Positions 8,458 through 18,332 are shown, numbered from the stretch's first letter. The stretch: 64,000 nucleotides of DNA from Symbiodinium natans (GCA_905221605.1 CAJNDS010002635.1:439001-503000), one strand, 5' to 3'. Notes: generated from the sequence alone by a model not told the origin. Numbers and translations are program-made.

Positions 8458-8575
8458 TCAGAAAACTCCCACAGTGTGTAGAACGGCGTGGAACGTCTCA
8501 GGGTTTCCGTCCATGTGAGAGGCCAAGCCTCTGCTGGTGGAGCTGCAGCTGTCGTCCTTTTTGAGAGCTGCAGAT
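8458..8575 (-). CDS. Probable exon, unknown gene
   Basis: An open minus frame of about 40 residues includes LSKRTTAAAPPAEAWPLTW and STPFYTLWEFSEKIAL before a stop. It lies between an AT-rich stretch and a telomeric tract. Confidence 0.45.
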
Positions 8576-8886
8576 TAGGGTTTAGGGTTTAGGGTTTAGG
8601 GTTTAGGGCTAGGGTTTAGGGTTTAGGGTTCAGGGTTCGGGGTTCAAGGTTCCAACGGGGTTCAGAAGCTAGGCTTTATGAAAAGGCTATCTTGGTGTTT
8701 TACAAGGGCATTTAGGGTATGGAGGGTTTAGGATCTTCATGCGCTTTCCCCAGCCGCTTCAGGCAACCATTCCCTAAATAAACCCTAAACCCTAAACCCT
8801 AAACCCTATAAACCCTAAACACCCTAAACCAAGATCATACGTGCGATTTTGATCTGCGCAGCCAGGCATCCTGGCAGCAGATCCAT

Positions 8887-9005
8887 GTTTTGGGGCACCA
8901 AAGGAACCCTAAAACTGGGCTCATTTACCCCCCGATGCTACGATAATTCCTACTAAGGTATATGAACCATAAGCCCTTTTGGGTTTCATATTTGGTCCCC
9001 AAGGA
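8887..9005. mobile_element. Family A element flanked by AT duplication
   Basis: Left end GTTTTGGGGCACCAAAGGAAC, right end CATATTTGGTCCCCAAGG, with internal TCCTACTAAGG and ATGAACCATAAGCCC. Neither strand offers a G before the duplication, so it may not splice by the family rule. Confidence 0.6.
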
Positions 9006-9231
9006 TGGGATGACATGCCATGTTAGGACGCTGCTCTCAGAACTCTTAAGGGCGTAAGCAGACCCTGGGCGCCCAAGTGATATATTCCTTGTGAGGAATT
9101 CTTGGAGCAATTGTGGGGGTTTAGGAGTTTAAGAGTATGTATTTTAGGGTTTGAAGGCCGTGTCCCAACATTCTTGGGGGTTCCTGCGGTCCCAAGCACA
9201 GGTCCATGGCCTGCTGTGACACATGCGACCA

Positions 9232-9428
9232 GAACTACTAGTTGCTTAAGAACCCCCAAAGAAAGAAACATATATTCTTCCTTATTGAGGGTAACATAGG
9301 GATTCTTGTTCTTTTATTCCTTTGGGGTTCTTAAGCAAATAGTAGAGATACAAATATTCTTCCTTATTGAGGGTACTATAGGGATTACTGTTCCTTTATT
9401 CCTTTGGGGTTCTTAAGCAAATGGTAGA
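9232..9428. mobile_element. Family G element, two tandem copies
   Basis: TTGCTTAAGAACCCCCAAAG opens the block. TTCCTTTGGGGTTCTTAAGC closes each unit, at about 9339 and 9418. Both units share CTTCCTTATTGAGGGTA and ATAGGGATT. A third copy lies at 43.99-44.10 kb. Confidence 0.75.
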
Positions 9429-10379
9429 GAAGGGCACAGGGGGGCCTCGACAATCTCGCAATGGAAGGAGGGGAGCGCGGTCTTCGACTCCTCCTGCGCT
9501 TTTGGCGGGAGTTTGGGGAGCAAATGAACCCTAAAAGGGTTTTTATGGTTCATGTTACCTTATAATGGGAGTTATAGTAGTATAGGGCATATGGCCCCAG
9601 TTTTTAGGGTTCATGTGGTCCCCAAGGGAGGCACTTTCTAGCACCAGACCCATGGAGAATACCCTGCGACACTGCATGTTGGCATACTTATAAGAATTGG
9701 GAAAGGGTTTGGGGGGTGATTATCGTCTAAGTATGCACAGACCAGAATACGATTAGCAATTGTTCCGATATGTTGACCTACCATCGTCGTCGTTTTGTCA
9801 ACGGAACTCGCTGCTCGAAAGACTGGCACCCCTTTAACTAAGGAATTTTCCTGAAATTGCAATAGGGGTCCTTATATGGTTGAAGTAATATTTCTTAACT
9901 AAGGAACATTGGAGTCTCTGGGGAGGGGAAACGGGGCATTTGCATTCTGAAATTTTAAACTCGAGTTTCGCGAAGAAAAGGTGGCGAGTCGATCGCCATG
10001 CTGCCACGAGCTGAAACGAGAAGCCTTGCATCATTGCGCATCTAGGTTCGTTCTTATTCTTGTGATCTCGGTATACAGGCTAAAACTGCTCCCAGCCTCC
10101 TCTGCAGCACAAGCCACCCGCCTTAGCTCTGGACAGCCACTACAGTGTCCGGGGGCGAGGATCTCAAAAGTGTCCCCACAAATACGGATGCCTCACGCAA
10201 AAAATCCTGGGACACTCTTTACCTACAGTTGCGTAGTACCTACCCTGAATGAAGAGGTATAACCCAGAAAACTGTACGTAAAAAGGGTCCCACGTAATTT
10301 AGCACACGGCCCACGTCATACGAATCTCCGCGGTGAATTTGTTGCCCTCCCCTCTGTTCTCCTCTCTCCCTCCATACAA
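9429..10379. other. Mostly unassigned stretch
   Basis: Holds a family A element at 9511-9627 flanked by GA, and a piece with ACTCTTTACCTACAGTTGCG near 10213 that resembles family H. Frames of 60-90 residues occur on both strands, but I could not choose between them. Confidence 0.3.
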
Positions 10380-10380
10380 A

Positions 10381-10480
10381 ACCAGGATGGGCTTGTTGGG
10401 CCCTACAATCCCCAGAATCAGCCCTTAATAAAGGGCCGTTTTAGGGGGTTATCGGGCGAATAATAGCTCATGCTGCAGGA
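10381..10480. mobile_element. Family B element, copy 2
   Basis: Starts ACCAGGATGGGCTTGTTGGG, with internal ACAATCCCC and AATAAAGGGCC. It ends AATAGCTCATGCTGCAGG. The same order of motifs as copy 1. Confidence 0.6.
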
Positions 10481-11472
10481 GCTGCCATTAAGCTGAGGTG
10501 CAATGCCGCATCTTCCAGCAGTCGGGAGGCGTTGCCTGTCAGCCGCACGGCTGGCTGCTCCTTGACAGGGGAAGCGTTTGATGGCGAAGTTGCTGACCGA
10601 CTCCAGAGCCCGCTATTGGCCGGTGTAGGGTTTAGGGTTTAGGGTTTAGGGTTTAGGGTTTAGGGTTTAGGGTTTAGCGAAACGCCTTATAAGCTGTGAT
10701 GTAGAACCCTTCGAAAGTGCCAGCGAATGCAGTGCCAGCTGAGTGGAGGCTTGGGGAGGAGGGAGGGCTGTGGGCCAAAAACTGTGTTTAGGGTTTAGGG
10801 TTTAGGGTTTACGGTTTAGGGTTTAGGGCTTAGGGCAACACTCTGGGCCTTCAAGTACCAATGGTGGGCGTTCGCGCTTCAAAATCGGGACCCGACCTCT
10901 GGGACGAAGTTCGTGCACCGCACAGCGGCGGCAGCGACACCTCCACTGGCCCACACTCTCAAAAGGATTGTTTGTCCCTCAACCCTGAACCCTAAACCCC
11001 TAAACCCCTAAACCCTAAACCCTCAACCCCAAACCCCAGAATGATAGATCCCACCTGCAGGATCCCCACAAAGTGGCGGCAGTGCATCCTGCCAAGGGTT
11101 AGGTTTAGGGTTTAGGGTTTAAGGGGATGAGGCAAAGATGTCAAAAGCTTGTCCCTTTTCCCTCACCTTGGGGAACCAACTCAACCCTAAATTGGGGTCA
11201 TGTAGCCTGTACTACTATAACAGGTTTTCGAACCCTAAACCCTAAACCCTAAGCCCTAAGCCCTGACTAAACCCTAAACCCCAAACCCCAAACCCCAAAC
11301 CCTAAACCCTAAACCCTAAACCCTAAACCCTTAAACCCTAAACCCTGAACCCTCAACCCTAAACCCTAAACCCTTTGTTACCCAAGGCAGGTTGCAGGTC
11401 GGGGGCTGGTCTTGTGAAGGGCCCCCCGCCTGCACCTGGAGTTGGCAGTCCAGAAGGGAGGCCTCGGTGCCT

Positions 11473-11562
11473 GACTGAGGGTTTAGGGTTTAGGGTTTAG
11501 GGTTTAGGGTTTAGGGTTTAGGGTTTAGGGTTTAGGGTTTAGGGTTTAGGGTTTAGGGTTAG
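11473..11562. repeat. Telomeric tract (TTTAGGG)n
   Basis: About twelve consecutive near-perfect units. Similar short tracts occur at 10626-10677 and 11229-11375. The stretch 10.5-11.6 kb otherwise holds only GC-rich scraps without a frame I can assign. Confidence 0.9.
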
Positions 11563-11637
11563 GCTGTGGCTTCAGCGCTCACGGGCCCCCATCCTGAGGG
11601 AAAGTCATGAACGAACCTGTGTTGCGCAATGGTTTTA

Positions 11638-11826
11638 AGCGATGCCCTCGGTCCTGCAAACAGCAAAGACACCAAGGATGGCACGATATGCGCTGTGTAC
11701 CACTGTCTTCAGAGAACCCCAAAAGCCCGAGTTTTGCAGGTCACTTAATGGGCAGGCACACAAAGGCTTTGGGTTCTTAATGTATGTGCCATCAAAACCC
11801 CTGAACCCCAAACACCTTTCAAATTG
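11638..11826 (+). CDS. Possible exon, strand uncertain
   Basis: A plus frame reads QTAKTPRMARYALCTTVFRE and continues to GFGFLMYVPSK. A second plus frame reads SDALGPANSKDTKDGTICAV. The minus strand is open too. Base composition looks coding but the phase is not settled. Confidence 0.35.
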
Positions 11827-11983
11827 ACACACCCTAAACCCGGATACCTAAACCCCAAGCCCTAACTCAGCAGCCTCGGCAGTCTACTCTCCGCAGGGCG
11901 GAGGCGTCTGTGGATGCCCCGTTCGCCATCCGGAAGGTGCTAAGTCCTGGCGTGGCGAGTTACTGAGTTGTGTCTACCCTGAG

Positions 11984-12082
11984 GACTAGTCGGGCCCTAA
12001 AAGGGTTTATGGTTCATGTACCTTAATAGAAATTATAGTCCAGGTATATGACCATAATTTTAGGGTTCATTTGGTCCCCAAG
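11984..12082. mobile_element. Family A element
   Basis: The left arm is decayed. The conserved AAAAGGGTTTATGGTTCATG, TACCTTAATAG and right end TTTGGTCCCCAAGG are present. The following plus exon starts at the final G. Confidence 0.6.
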
Positions 12083-12783
12083 GTCGAAGTGAGCTATGGA
12101 GAAATGTTGGGCGAAAAATACGGTTTGACTCCCCGGAAAAAAACATGCTTCTGCACTGCGCTTCGGCTTCGGGCCGAGAGGAGGCTCAGAATGGGACAGG
12201 TCTTCAGGTTTCGGGCCAGCTTGGGATGGGGCTTTGAAAATAGGGTTCGGGTTTAGGGGCTTAGGGGTTTAGGGGTTTAGGGGCTTCGTCTCTGTGCTCC
12301 ACCCTGCAGGGTGAGCGCAAGTGCTTGCATCGACTGCATCGGTGGCCGCTCTCGTCACCACCTTTCCTTGTTCTGAGACGCTTTAGTCACCTGCTTATTG
12401 CGTCGGATTGTTTGGGGACCAAATGAACCCTAAAATTGGGGTCATCGACCCTGTACTACTATGATTCGCATTTAGGTATATGAACCAGAAGCCCTTCTTA
12501 GGGTTCAAATGGTCCCCAAGGTTGTGGGAAGTTCCGGGCGGCTGTGAATAACCTCGCAACCCTGAACCCGAAACCCAAAACCTTAAATCTCAATAAACCC
12601 TAAACCCTAAACCCTAAACCCTAAACCCTAAACCCTAAACCCTAAACCCTAAACCCTAAACCCTAAACCCTAAACCCTAAACCCTACGACACCCAAAAGG
12701 ATTTTGCAAGAGAACGCGCAGCACTGGACCACACCCCGGCCTCGTCGAAGGCCGAGTTGGCGGCAGACAACCTTTTCGATCGG
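12083..12783 (+). CDS. Plus-strand gene, four consecutive exons
   Basis: Exons 12083-~12240, 12310-12409, 12521-12555 and 12700-~12783. Their peptides include VEVSYGEMLGEKYGLTPRK, then ERKCLHRLHRWPLSSPPFL and LRRFSHLLIASD, then CCGKFRAAVNNL, then DFARERAALDHTPASSKAEL and AADNLFDRF. The join across the family A element at 12410-12520 and the join across the CCCTAAA tract (12556-12699, donor GCAACCC, acceptor CAAAAG) both keep frame. No family recognised. Confidence 0.6.
12410..12520. mobile_element. Family A element forming an intron
   Basis: Starts GTTTGGGGACCAAATGAACC and ends TCAAATGGTCCCCAAG. TT lies on both sides. Excision joins LLIASD to CCGKFRAAV in frame on the plus strand. Confidence 0.7.
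12556..12699 (+). repeat. Telomeric tract acting as an intron
   Basis: The intron is almost wholly CCCTAAA units (12597-12686). Donor GCAACCCTGAACCC and acceptor ACACCCAAAAG join AAVNNL to DFARERAAL in phase 0. Confidence 0.6.
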
Positions 12784-12862
12784 TTTAGGGTTTAGGGTTT
12801 AGGGTTTAGGGTTTAGGGTTTAGGGTTTAGGGTTTAGGGTTTAGGGTTTAGGGTTTAGGGTT
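12784..12862. repeat. Telomeric tract (TTTAGGG)n after an exon
   Basis: The exon runs straight into the tract (GATCGGTTTAGGG), so a donor GTTTAGGG is available at the junction. Confidence 0.85.
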
Positions 12863-13683
12863 TTTTTCTTACCTGAACTTGGAACCCTGGCAAAAATTTC
12901 ATTTTTTGCAGTTTCTTAGGAATTCTATATATTCATATGTATATGTATATATATATATATATACACTACCCCAAAATTTCTAATTATTCCCAAGCATCCC
13001 TAAGTTTGGAGTATACGATATTCCGATATCCCCTACGATACGAAATTAAGGTTTAGGTTTAGGACTTCGGGTATCTTAGAACATAGTATCTGAGATGATG
13101 TTAGATTTTTTACATGTTGCATGATATTGTATCATTAAACGGTGTGCATGGTCGCAGTTGCTGGGGAGGTCTCGCAGATTGGCCCCACGATCTTCCAGAC
13201 CTCCTTTGTGAACAGCAGAACTCTCAGAGTATCTTGACATCGTTGTGTCATGATATCATTGCATCATGATGACACTATGCAACGCAGTGTTACAATACTA
13301 CTTTGTCATTCTGAATACTAATTCGTTCTTGAACCTGTCCATATATATATATAACTACATGATGTATTTATGTGAGAATGTTCCGGAAACTAGCTTGCTT
13401 TGTGCATGTTTATCACGTATCTTATGACACGCTCATAGTTTGTAACATTCATGCAACAGTGTATTCATATGAACAAGGCGATTGCTACAATCCTAAACGA
13501 TTACTTTGTATCGGATTGTATTGTGCTGTCTTGTATTCCCTTGTATTGTATTACATTGTATTGTATGTTATGGTATTGCTTTGTATCGCATTACCATATC
13601 ACACTATATAATATATTTTTATGTCTTGATGCTATTATCATCACATTATTGTCTTATATGTTGTACTGGTATATTGTTAGCAG
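12863..13683. other. AT-rich insert, probably one long intron
   Basis: A sharp drop in GC content. Holds a TA run (12940-12963), imperfect TTGTATTG repeats (13510-13600) and many ATGATATCAT-like words. Open frames of 80-90 residues here are cysteine- and tyrosine-rich products of low-complexity sequence, not genes. It ends TTGTTAGCAG before the exon at 13684. Confidence 0.55.
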
Positions 13684-14001
13684 TCGGAGGTCATGCTGCA
13701 ATGCTGCATGCCTCACGACCTGAGTCCGATCTCGCGAAAATGGCGGTACTCCGTGCAGATCTCCCAACATGAACACACAAGGGTTTAGGGGTTTATAGGG
13801 TCGTGGGGTCTAAGGGGGCGGGTGCAAGAAGCGGGTGGACTGCAATATTCGTCTGTCATAGGGCTAGTAGGGTGGATGACACAAGCACACGGACAAAACT
13901 AATCTACTTCTTCGAGCATCCCCACAGGCCAAGAAGACCCGTGTGAGAGGAGTACATGAGTACATGAGACCCGGGCAAATCGTACAGCTAAGGTAAACAC
14001 C
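13684..14001 (+). CDS. Two plus-strand exons, one with canonical splice sites
   Basis: Exon 13684-~13765 encodes SEVMLQCCMPHDLSPISRKW then RYSVQISQHEH. Exon 13928-13992 encodes AKKTRVRGVHEYMRPGQIVQ and is bounded by a pyrimidine-rich CATCCCCACAG and a GTAAAC donor. Function unknown. Confidence 0.55.
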
Positions 14002-14133
14002 ACGCCGAGGGCTCATCAGCCGACAGTTCACTTGGGGAGCCTTCTTAAGTCGCTTTAGGGGTTAGGGTTTAGTTAGGGTTTAGGGTTTCGGGTTTAGGGT
14101 TTAGGGTTTAGGCTTATGCACACCTGATAACCC

Positions 14134-14305
14134 GAAAGGGTCCAACTCTAGGATGGCCCGTAAAACCCTCTGAATATGATTTTCTTAAACCCAATAAGGG
14201 GAAGACATAAGATGTCCTCCAGAAAAAATCCCGTATTGTAGGGAGTATTGTTAGTACGTACAGGGTGGAATGATCCATAACTTACGAGTTCATGTGGTCC
14301 CCAAG
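14134..14305. mobile_element. Family I element joined to a family A right arm
   Basis: CTCTAGGATGGCCCGTAAAA and TTCTTAAACCCAATAAGGGG are family I. GGAATGATCCATAACTT to CATGTGGTCCCCAAGG is a family A end. A chimera or a nested insertion. Confidence 0.5.
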
Positions 14306-14394
14306 GCATGGACAGGTGGGCATCACATGGCACCCGCCTCAGCAGCCGAGAGGGTGAAGTTAGGGCCCTCCTGGCCCAAGCAGATCCAGCCTAA
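14306..14394 (+). CDS. Plus-strand exon ending in TAA
   Basis: Starts at the G after CCCCAAG. The frame reads MDRWASHGTRLSSREGEVRA then LLAQADPA and TAA at 14392-14394, probably a C-terminus. Confidence 0.5.
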
Positions 14395-14423
14395 GTTTGG
14401 CTTCGGGGCTTCGGAGGTTTCGG

Positions 14424-14520
14424 TTTAGGGTTTAGGGTTTAGGGTTTAGGGTTTAGGGTTTAGGGTTTAGGGTTTAGGGTTTAGGGTTTAGGGTTTAGGG
14501 TTTAGGGTTTAGGGCTTAGG
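14424..14520. repeat. Telomeric tract (TTTAGGG)n
   Basis: About thirteen units, then degenerate GGGGTGTT spacers. Confidence 0.9.
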
Positions 14521-14578
14521 GTTTAGGGATGTTGGGGTTTAGGGGTGTTGGGGGTGTTCATGTTTAGGGTGATAGGTT

Positions 14579-14962
14579 TTGCTTCATCGTTTGCCTCGGT
14601 TCGGAAGCATGCTGGCTAAAGGAGCAATGGCCCCGGTGCTCAGCAACAAATACAGGTTTTTGCGCATTGGCCATGAACGAAAGCTCTGCAACTATCAAGG
14701 ACGGCTGCTGTCAAGGAGCAAAGACAACAATCATGCGAGTGTCCAGCAGCATACTCCGCAACTGATTGTTGTGTGTGTGTGTGTATGCTTTGTCTTGGTG
14801 TCTTTCACCCTACACCCCAAACCCTACGCCCTCAACCCCAGATATGGGCACTGTTGGGTGCTGCTTTCCACTGCTGCCGCAGTGCACTTCCAGCAGTTTG
14901 ACATGTTCCACAAAGTGTTAGTTTATGCCGTCTGTCACTCAAACCTCAAAAAGCAGAAGTAG
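14579..14962 (+). CDS. Possible exons within one open frame
   Basis: A 127-residue open frame. Coding-like parts are the start (LPRFGSMLAKGAMAPVLSNK to HERKLCNYQGRLLSRSKDNN) and the end (HCWVLLSTAAAVHFQQF to VYAVCHSNLKKQK). The middle crosses a GT microsatellite and telomere-like sequence, probably an intron. Confidence 0.4.
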   Translation: MLHRLPRFGSMLAKGAMAPVLSNKYRFLRIGHERKLCNYQGRLLSRSKDNNHASVQQHTPQLIVVCVCVCFVLVSFTLHPKPYALNPRYGHCWVLLSTAAAVHFQQFDMFHKVLVYAVCHSNLKKQK

Positions 14963-14964
14963 AA

Positions 14965-15571
14965 CTTGGCAAAGAATTCCAATACCTTTTCCAGATAGTT
15001 CCCGCATTCCCTGTAGCCACCACATGCCTTGGGGACCAAATGAACCCTAAAATTGGGGCCATCTACCCTATACTACTGTAATCCCGATTAAGATACTATG
15101 AACCTGGAAACCCTAAACCCCTAAACCCCTAAACCCCTAAACCCCTAAACCCCTAAACCCCTAAACCCCTAAACCCCCAAAACCCCTAAACCCCTAAACC
15201 CCTAAACCCCTAAACCCCTGAACCCCTAAACCCCTAAACCCCCAAAACCCCTAAACCCCTAAACCCCTAAACCCCTAAACCCCTAAACCCCTAAACCCCC
15301 AAAACCCCTAAACCCCTAAACCCCTAAACCCCTAAACCCCTAAACCCCTAAACCCCTAAACCCCTAAACCCCTAAACCCCTATCCCCTAAACCCTAAACC
15401 CTAGACCCTAAACCCTAAACCCTAAACCCTAAACCCTAAACAAACCCTAAGCCCTCTGAGGGTTCATTTGGTCCTTAAGGTGTGCAGGAATCTCTGTTCA
15501 TTTCTGCCCAGCCGCGCCAGCGGCTCGACAGGAAAACCTGGCAGAAGCCGAGGCGACCCTTTCAACGAGGT
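14965..15571 (+). CDS. Two plus exons around a family A element
   Basis: The first exon, after TAG, reads ELGKEFQYLFQIVPAFPVAT. The second (15482-15571) reads GISVHFCPAAPAARQENLA then EAEATLSTR. Exact removal of the element with one copy of TG restores one frame. The donor would be ATGCC rather than G-initial, so the splice site needs transcript evidence. Confidence 0.45.
15026..15480. mobile_element. Family A element swollen by CCCCTAAA octamers
   Basis: Ends CCTTGGGGACCAAATGAACC and TTCATTTGGTCCTTAAGG, flanked by TG. The interior (15105-15380) is a homogeneous octamer array of CCCCTAAA, then normal heptamers to 15450. Confidence 0.75.
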
Positions 15572-15669
15572 TTAGGGTTTAGGGTTTAGGGTTTAGGGTT
15601 TAGGGTTTCGGGTTTAGGGCTTAGGACCTGGTAACCTCTGCTAGGTGTGTCGAACCCGGATTCTTTTCC

Positions 15670-16185
15670 TTGGGGACCAAATGGACCCGAAAATTGGGGC
15701 CATGTACCGAGTATTATATTGGACTTCAACCAAATATTGGAAGGCCAACGCCCCATATTCTTAGACATATGAATGTTTGCACAATTTTAATAAAATTGCA
15801 TATTTCATGTTAATCCACATTCTTGATTTGTAATTGTTAAAAACACTATATATACACATATAACAACATATACAAATATTAAAAGGGTTGAATACAGATA
15901 CACATATTAAAAGGCAAGGTTGAATATTGCATTACTGATTAATCGTATACTTTTTATCTAATTGCACCGTTCTTAAATAAGTTTTACCATCCAAACATGT
16001 ACTAAACCATTCATGGATACCATTAAGATTGTGTGATGCGTTTTTCTTTTTTGCCCAACGCATACAAACAAATGTTGTATTTGGATGAAAACATTTTTGA
16101 CACAAAGATTCGAAGTTTGTCATTCTAGTAAATGTTGAGATCACTTACATGTTAAATTTCATGATTCAAGTTGATGAATGATTCA
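15670..16185. other. Truncated family A end followed by AT-rich DNA
   Basis: The element starts CCTTGGGGACCAAATGGACC, then breaks off near 15720 into AT-rich sequence with no right arm before 16.6 kb. Confidence 0.45.
15932..16144 (-). CDS. AT-rich hypothetical ORF
   Basis: 70 residues including NFESLCQKCFHPNTTFVCMRW (cysteines spaced like a zinc-binding site) and CLDGKTYLRTVQLDKKY. Composition differs sharply from the GC-rich exons around it. It could be a relic of a mobile-element protein. No family recognised. Confidence 0.3.
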   Translation of the reverse strand: MISTFTRMTNFESLCQKCFHPNTTFVCMRWAKKKNASHNLNGIHEWFSTCLDGKTYLRTVQLDKKYTINQ

Positions 16186-16187
16186 GC

Positions 16188-16526
16188 TTGTTCTTAGTAG
16201 TCATTTCGACTCTATGTCAGAGGCAAAAACTTCTACCTGTCACCAAAGAGGTATGTACTGAACAGTTATCATTGCCAACAAGCTTGAATAATACAAAAGA
16301 AACGCTCAAAAAACATTCAGAGTCGAAGAGCTTGATCATCTTGTTCAACCAGCAAGGCAACCATTTTCACTTCTGTCCAAGTACCCGTCCAGGTGTTCGT
16401 GCTGTGCACAGTGCTTTTCCCGAGCACTCCTTCATTCGCGCTGCTTCCTGCCCTGCTACCTGCGTACTGCGTGCTCCACTTCTTGCGAAGGAAGATGCTT
16501 CTTTCAGTCTGAGAGTTCAGGTTTAG
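16188..16526 (+). CDS. Hypothetical ORF, possibly two exons
   Basis: The first part (TEQLSLPTSLNNTKETLKKH) is AT-rich. The second part, from about 16390, is GC-rich (TRPGVRAVHSAFPEHSFIRA). Another frame of the second part is hydrophobic. Uncertain. Confidence 0.25.
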   Translation: MFLVVISTLCQRQKLLPVTKEVCTEQLSLPTSLNNTKETLKKHSESKSLIILFNQQGNHFHFCPSTRPGVRAVHSAFPEHSFIRAASCPATCVLRAPLLAKEDASFSLRVQV

Positions 16527-16781
16527 GGTTTAGGGATTAGGGTTTTGGGTTTAGGGTTTAGGGTTTAGAAGGTTTAGGGTTTCGGGTTTAGGGTTTAGGG
16601 TTTAGATGTGGCAGGCCTGTAGTTAGCTCAGGATACTTTACATCTTGCTTCTACATGGGTATCATAAAACCCGTTTAGGGCTCATTTGGTCTCCATGGCA
16701 CGTAACATTCTGCCCACCATATCCAATCGAACTGGGTGCAAACATATACAGACGGTCTAGGGTTTAGGGTTTAGGGTTTAG

Positions 16782-17043
16782 GGTTGTAGGCCAAGTGATA
16801 GTATCCCTATCAACGGGTCAGCCACGGGATCAATCCTTGCCAACAGATCAGCATCCACTGACAGAAACATGTTGTAACCCTCAAAACCCTCAAAACCCTC
16901 AAAACCCCCAAACCTGCAAACCCTCGCAAACCCTCAAACCCGCAAACCCTCAGACCGTAAACCGCGTTTGAAAGAGTAAAGACCACAAAGTGAAGGCACA
17001 CCTCGACACGTCCAGCATCGGTGTTGCCGCCTGAAAGAAGCAT
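16782..17043 (-). CDS. Minus-strand exons of an unknown gene
   Basis: Exon 16963-17043 reads MLLSGGNTDAGRVEVCLHF then VVFTLSNA. Exon 16782-16879 reads GYNMFLSVDADLLARIDPV then ADPLIGILSLGLQ. Donor GTTTACGG and acceptor TTTTGAG/GG lie in a repeat of CTCAAAACC units. The phase-0 join is open. No family recognised. Confidence 0.55.
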
Positions 17044-17284
17044 CAGAGAAACTCTTCAACCCTACAAACACTACAAACCCTGCGGGGCCCTACAAAACCC
17101 TACAAAACAGCCTACAAAACTCTACAACACCTAGAAGCCCTTGTAAAAACCTCTGTCATTCCTAAACCACTAAACCCCTACATCCCTAGACCCCCTCAAC
17201 TCTTACACCCGAAAAGCGCCAAACTCCTGAACCCTAAAGCCTAAACCCTAAACCCTAACCCCTAAACCCTAAACCCTAGACCCT

Positions 17285-17357
17285 GCCAAACTCTGTGCCT
17301 GTCAGTCGCACTGGCACCTCTGGCAAGGCAGCTGCCGCAGCGAAGACCATGCCGGGG
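17285..17357 (-). CDS. Minus-strand exon beside a G-tract
   Basis: Reads MVFAAAAALPEVPVRLTGT then EFGRV. It begins directly after a 23-bp G run (17353-17376). Probably belongs with the exons at 16.8-17.0 kb. Confidence 0.5.
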
Positions 17358-17639
17358 GGGGGGGGGGGGGGGGGGGCCACTTGGGGGCTTCTCGGACTCA
17401 GATGATTATGTTATTGTTGTATATTGTTATAACATGTAAATGCATATGTGTATACATATAGGTATATAAGTGTAGAAGTATATGATATATTTGTAATATG
17501 AGTACATTCGTATACTGGTATAATAGTACATACTATCACTACACTACATTACTGCAGTACTGGGGGGCAAGGTGGGGCCTTGCGAAGAATTTCGCTTTCA
17601 CAAGGTGAGGCCCTCACCACTTACTCAGGGCATGCAGGG

Positions 17640-18027
17640 CTTAGGGTTTAGGGTTTAGGGTTTAGGGTTTAGGGTTTAGGGTTTAGGGTTTAGGGTTTAG
17701 GGTTAGGGTTTAGGGTTTAGGGTTTAGGGTTTAGGGTTTAGGGTTTAGGGTTTAGGGTTTAGGGCTTAGGGTTTAGGGTTTAGGGTTTAGGGTTGTAAGA
17801 ACCATCGCTTCGAACCCAAGGATGAGAGTTGTGGATCTAATGCTCATCGTCTTGAACCCCAGGATGGGCATGCGGGGAACGCCAGAGAGTCAAGACGCCC
17901 GTGCACAAAACGGGTTTAAGTTTAGGGTTTAGGGTTTAGGGTTTAGGGTTTAGGGTTTAGGGTTTAGGGTTTAGGGTTTAGGGTTTAGGGTTTAGGGTTT
18001 AGGGTTTAGGGTTTAGGGTTTAGGGTT
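17640..18027. repeat. Two long telomeric tracts around a GC-rich scrap
   Basis: (TTTAGGG)n at 17640-17793 and 17925-18027. Between them ATCGCTTCGAACCCAAGGATG and ATCGTCTTGAACCCCAGGATG form a diverged tandem pair. Confidence 0.85.
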
Positions 18028-18084
18028 TAGGGCCCTAAGCAAGGTGCACACTCCTGCGTGCCTCCTGATTTGGTGGCTTCCGAA

Positions 18085-18225
18085 ATTCGGGTACCCTTCT
18101 TGGGGTCCTCATCATAAGGGAATCCTACTATTTGGGGATCTTGATTGGGGGGTACCTTATTTGGGGTCCTTATGATAAGGAATCCTACTATTTCGGGATC
18201 CTACATTAGGGGTCCCCCTTATTGT
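18085..18225. mobile_element. Family F element, copy 1
   Basis: CTTCTTGGGGTCCTCATCAT and ATAAGGAATCCTACTATTT appear twice with spacing of about 70 bp, ending GGTCCCCCTTATTGTGG. Confidence 0.55.
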
Positions 18226-18332
18226 GGTAAACCCTAAACCCTAAACCCTAAACCCTAAACCCTAAACCCTAAACCCTAAACTCTAAACCCTAAACCCTAA
18301 ACCCTAAACCCTAAACCCTAGCATGTCATGGT

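Noticed and set aside
13372-13772. Three overlapping plus ORFs of 79-90 residues
   Set aside because: AT-rich TTGTATTG repeats. Only the last ~30 residues in one frame (from 13684) look like an exon.
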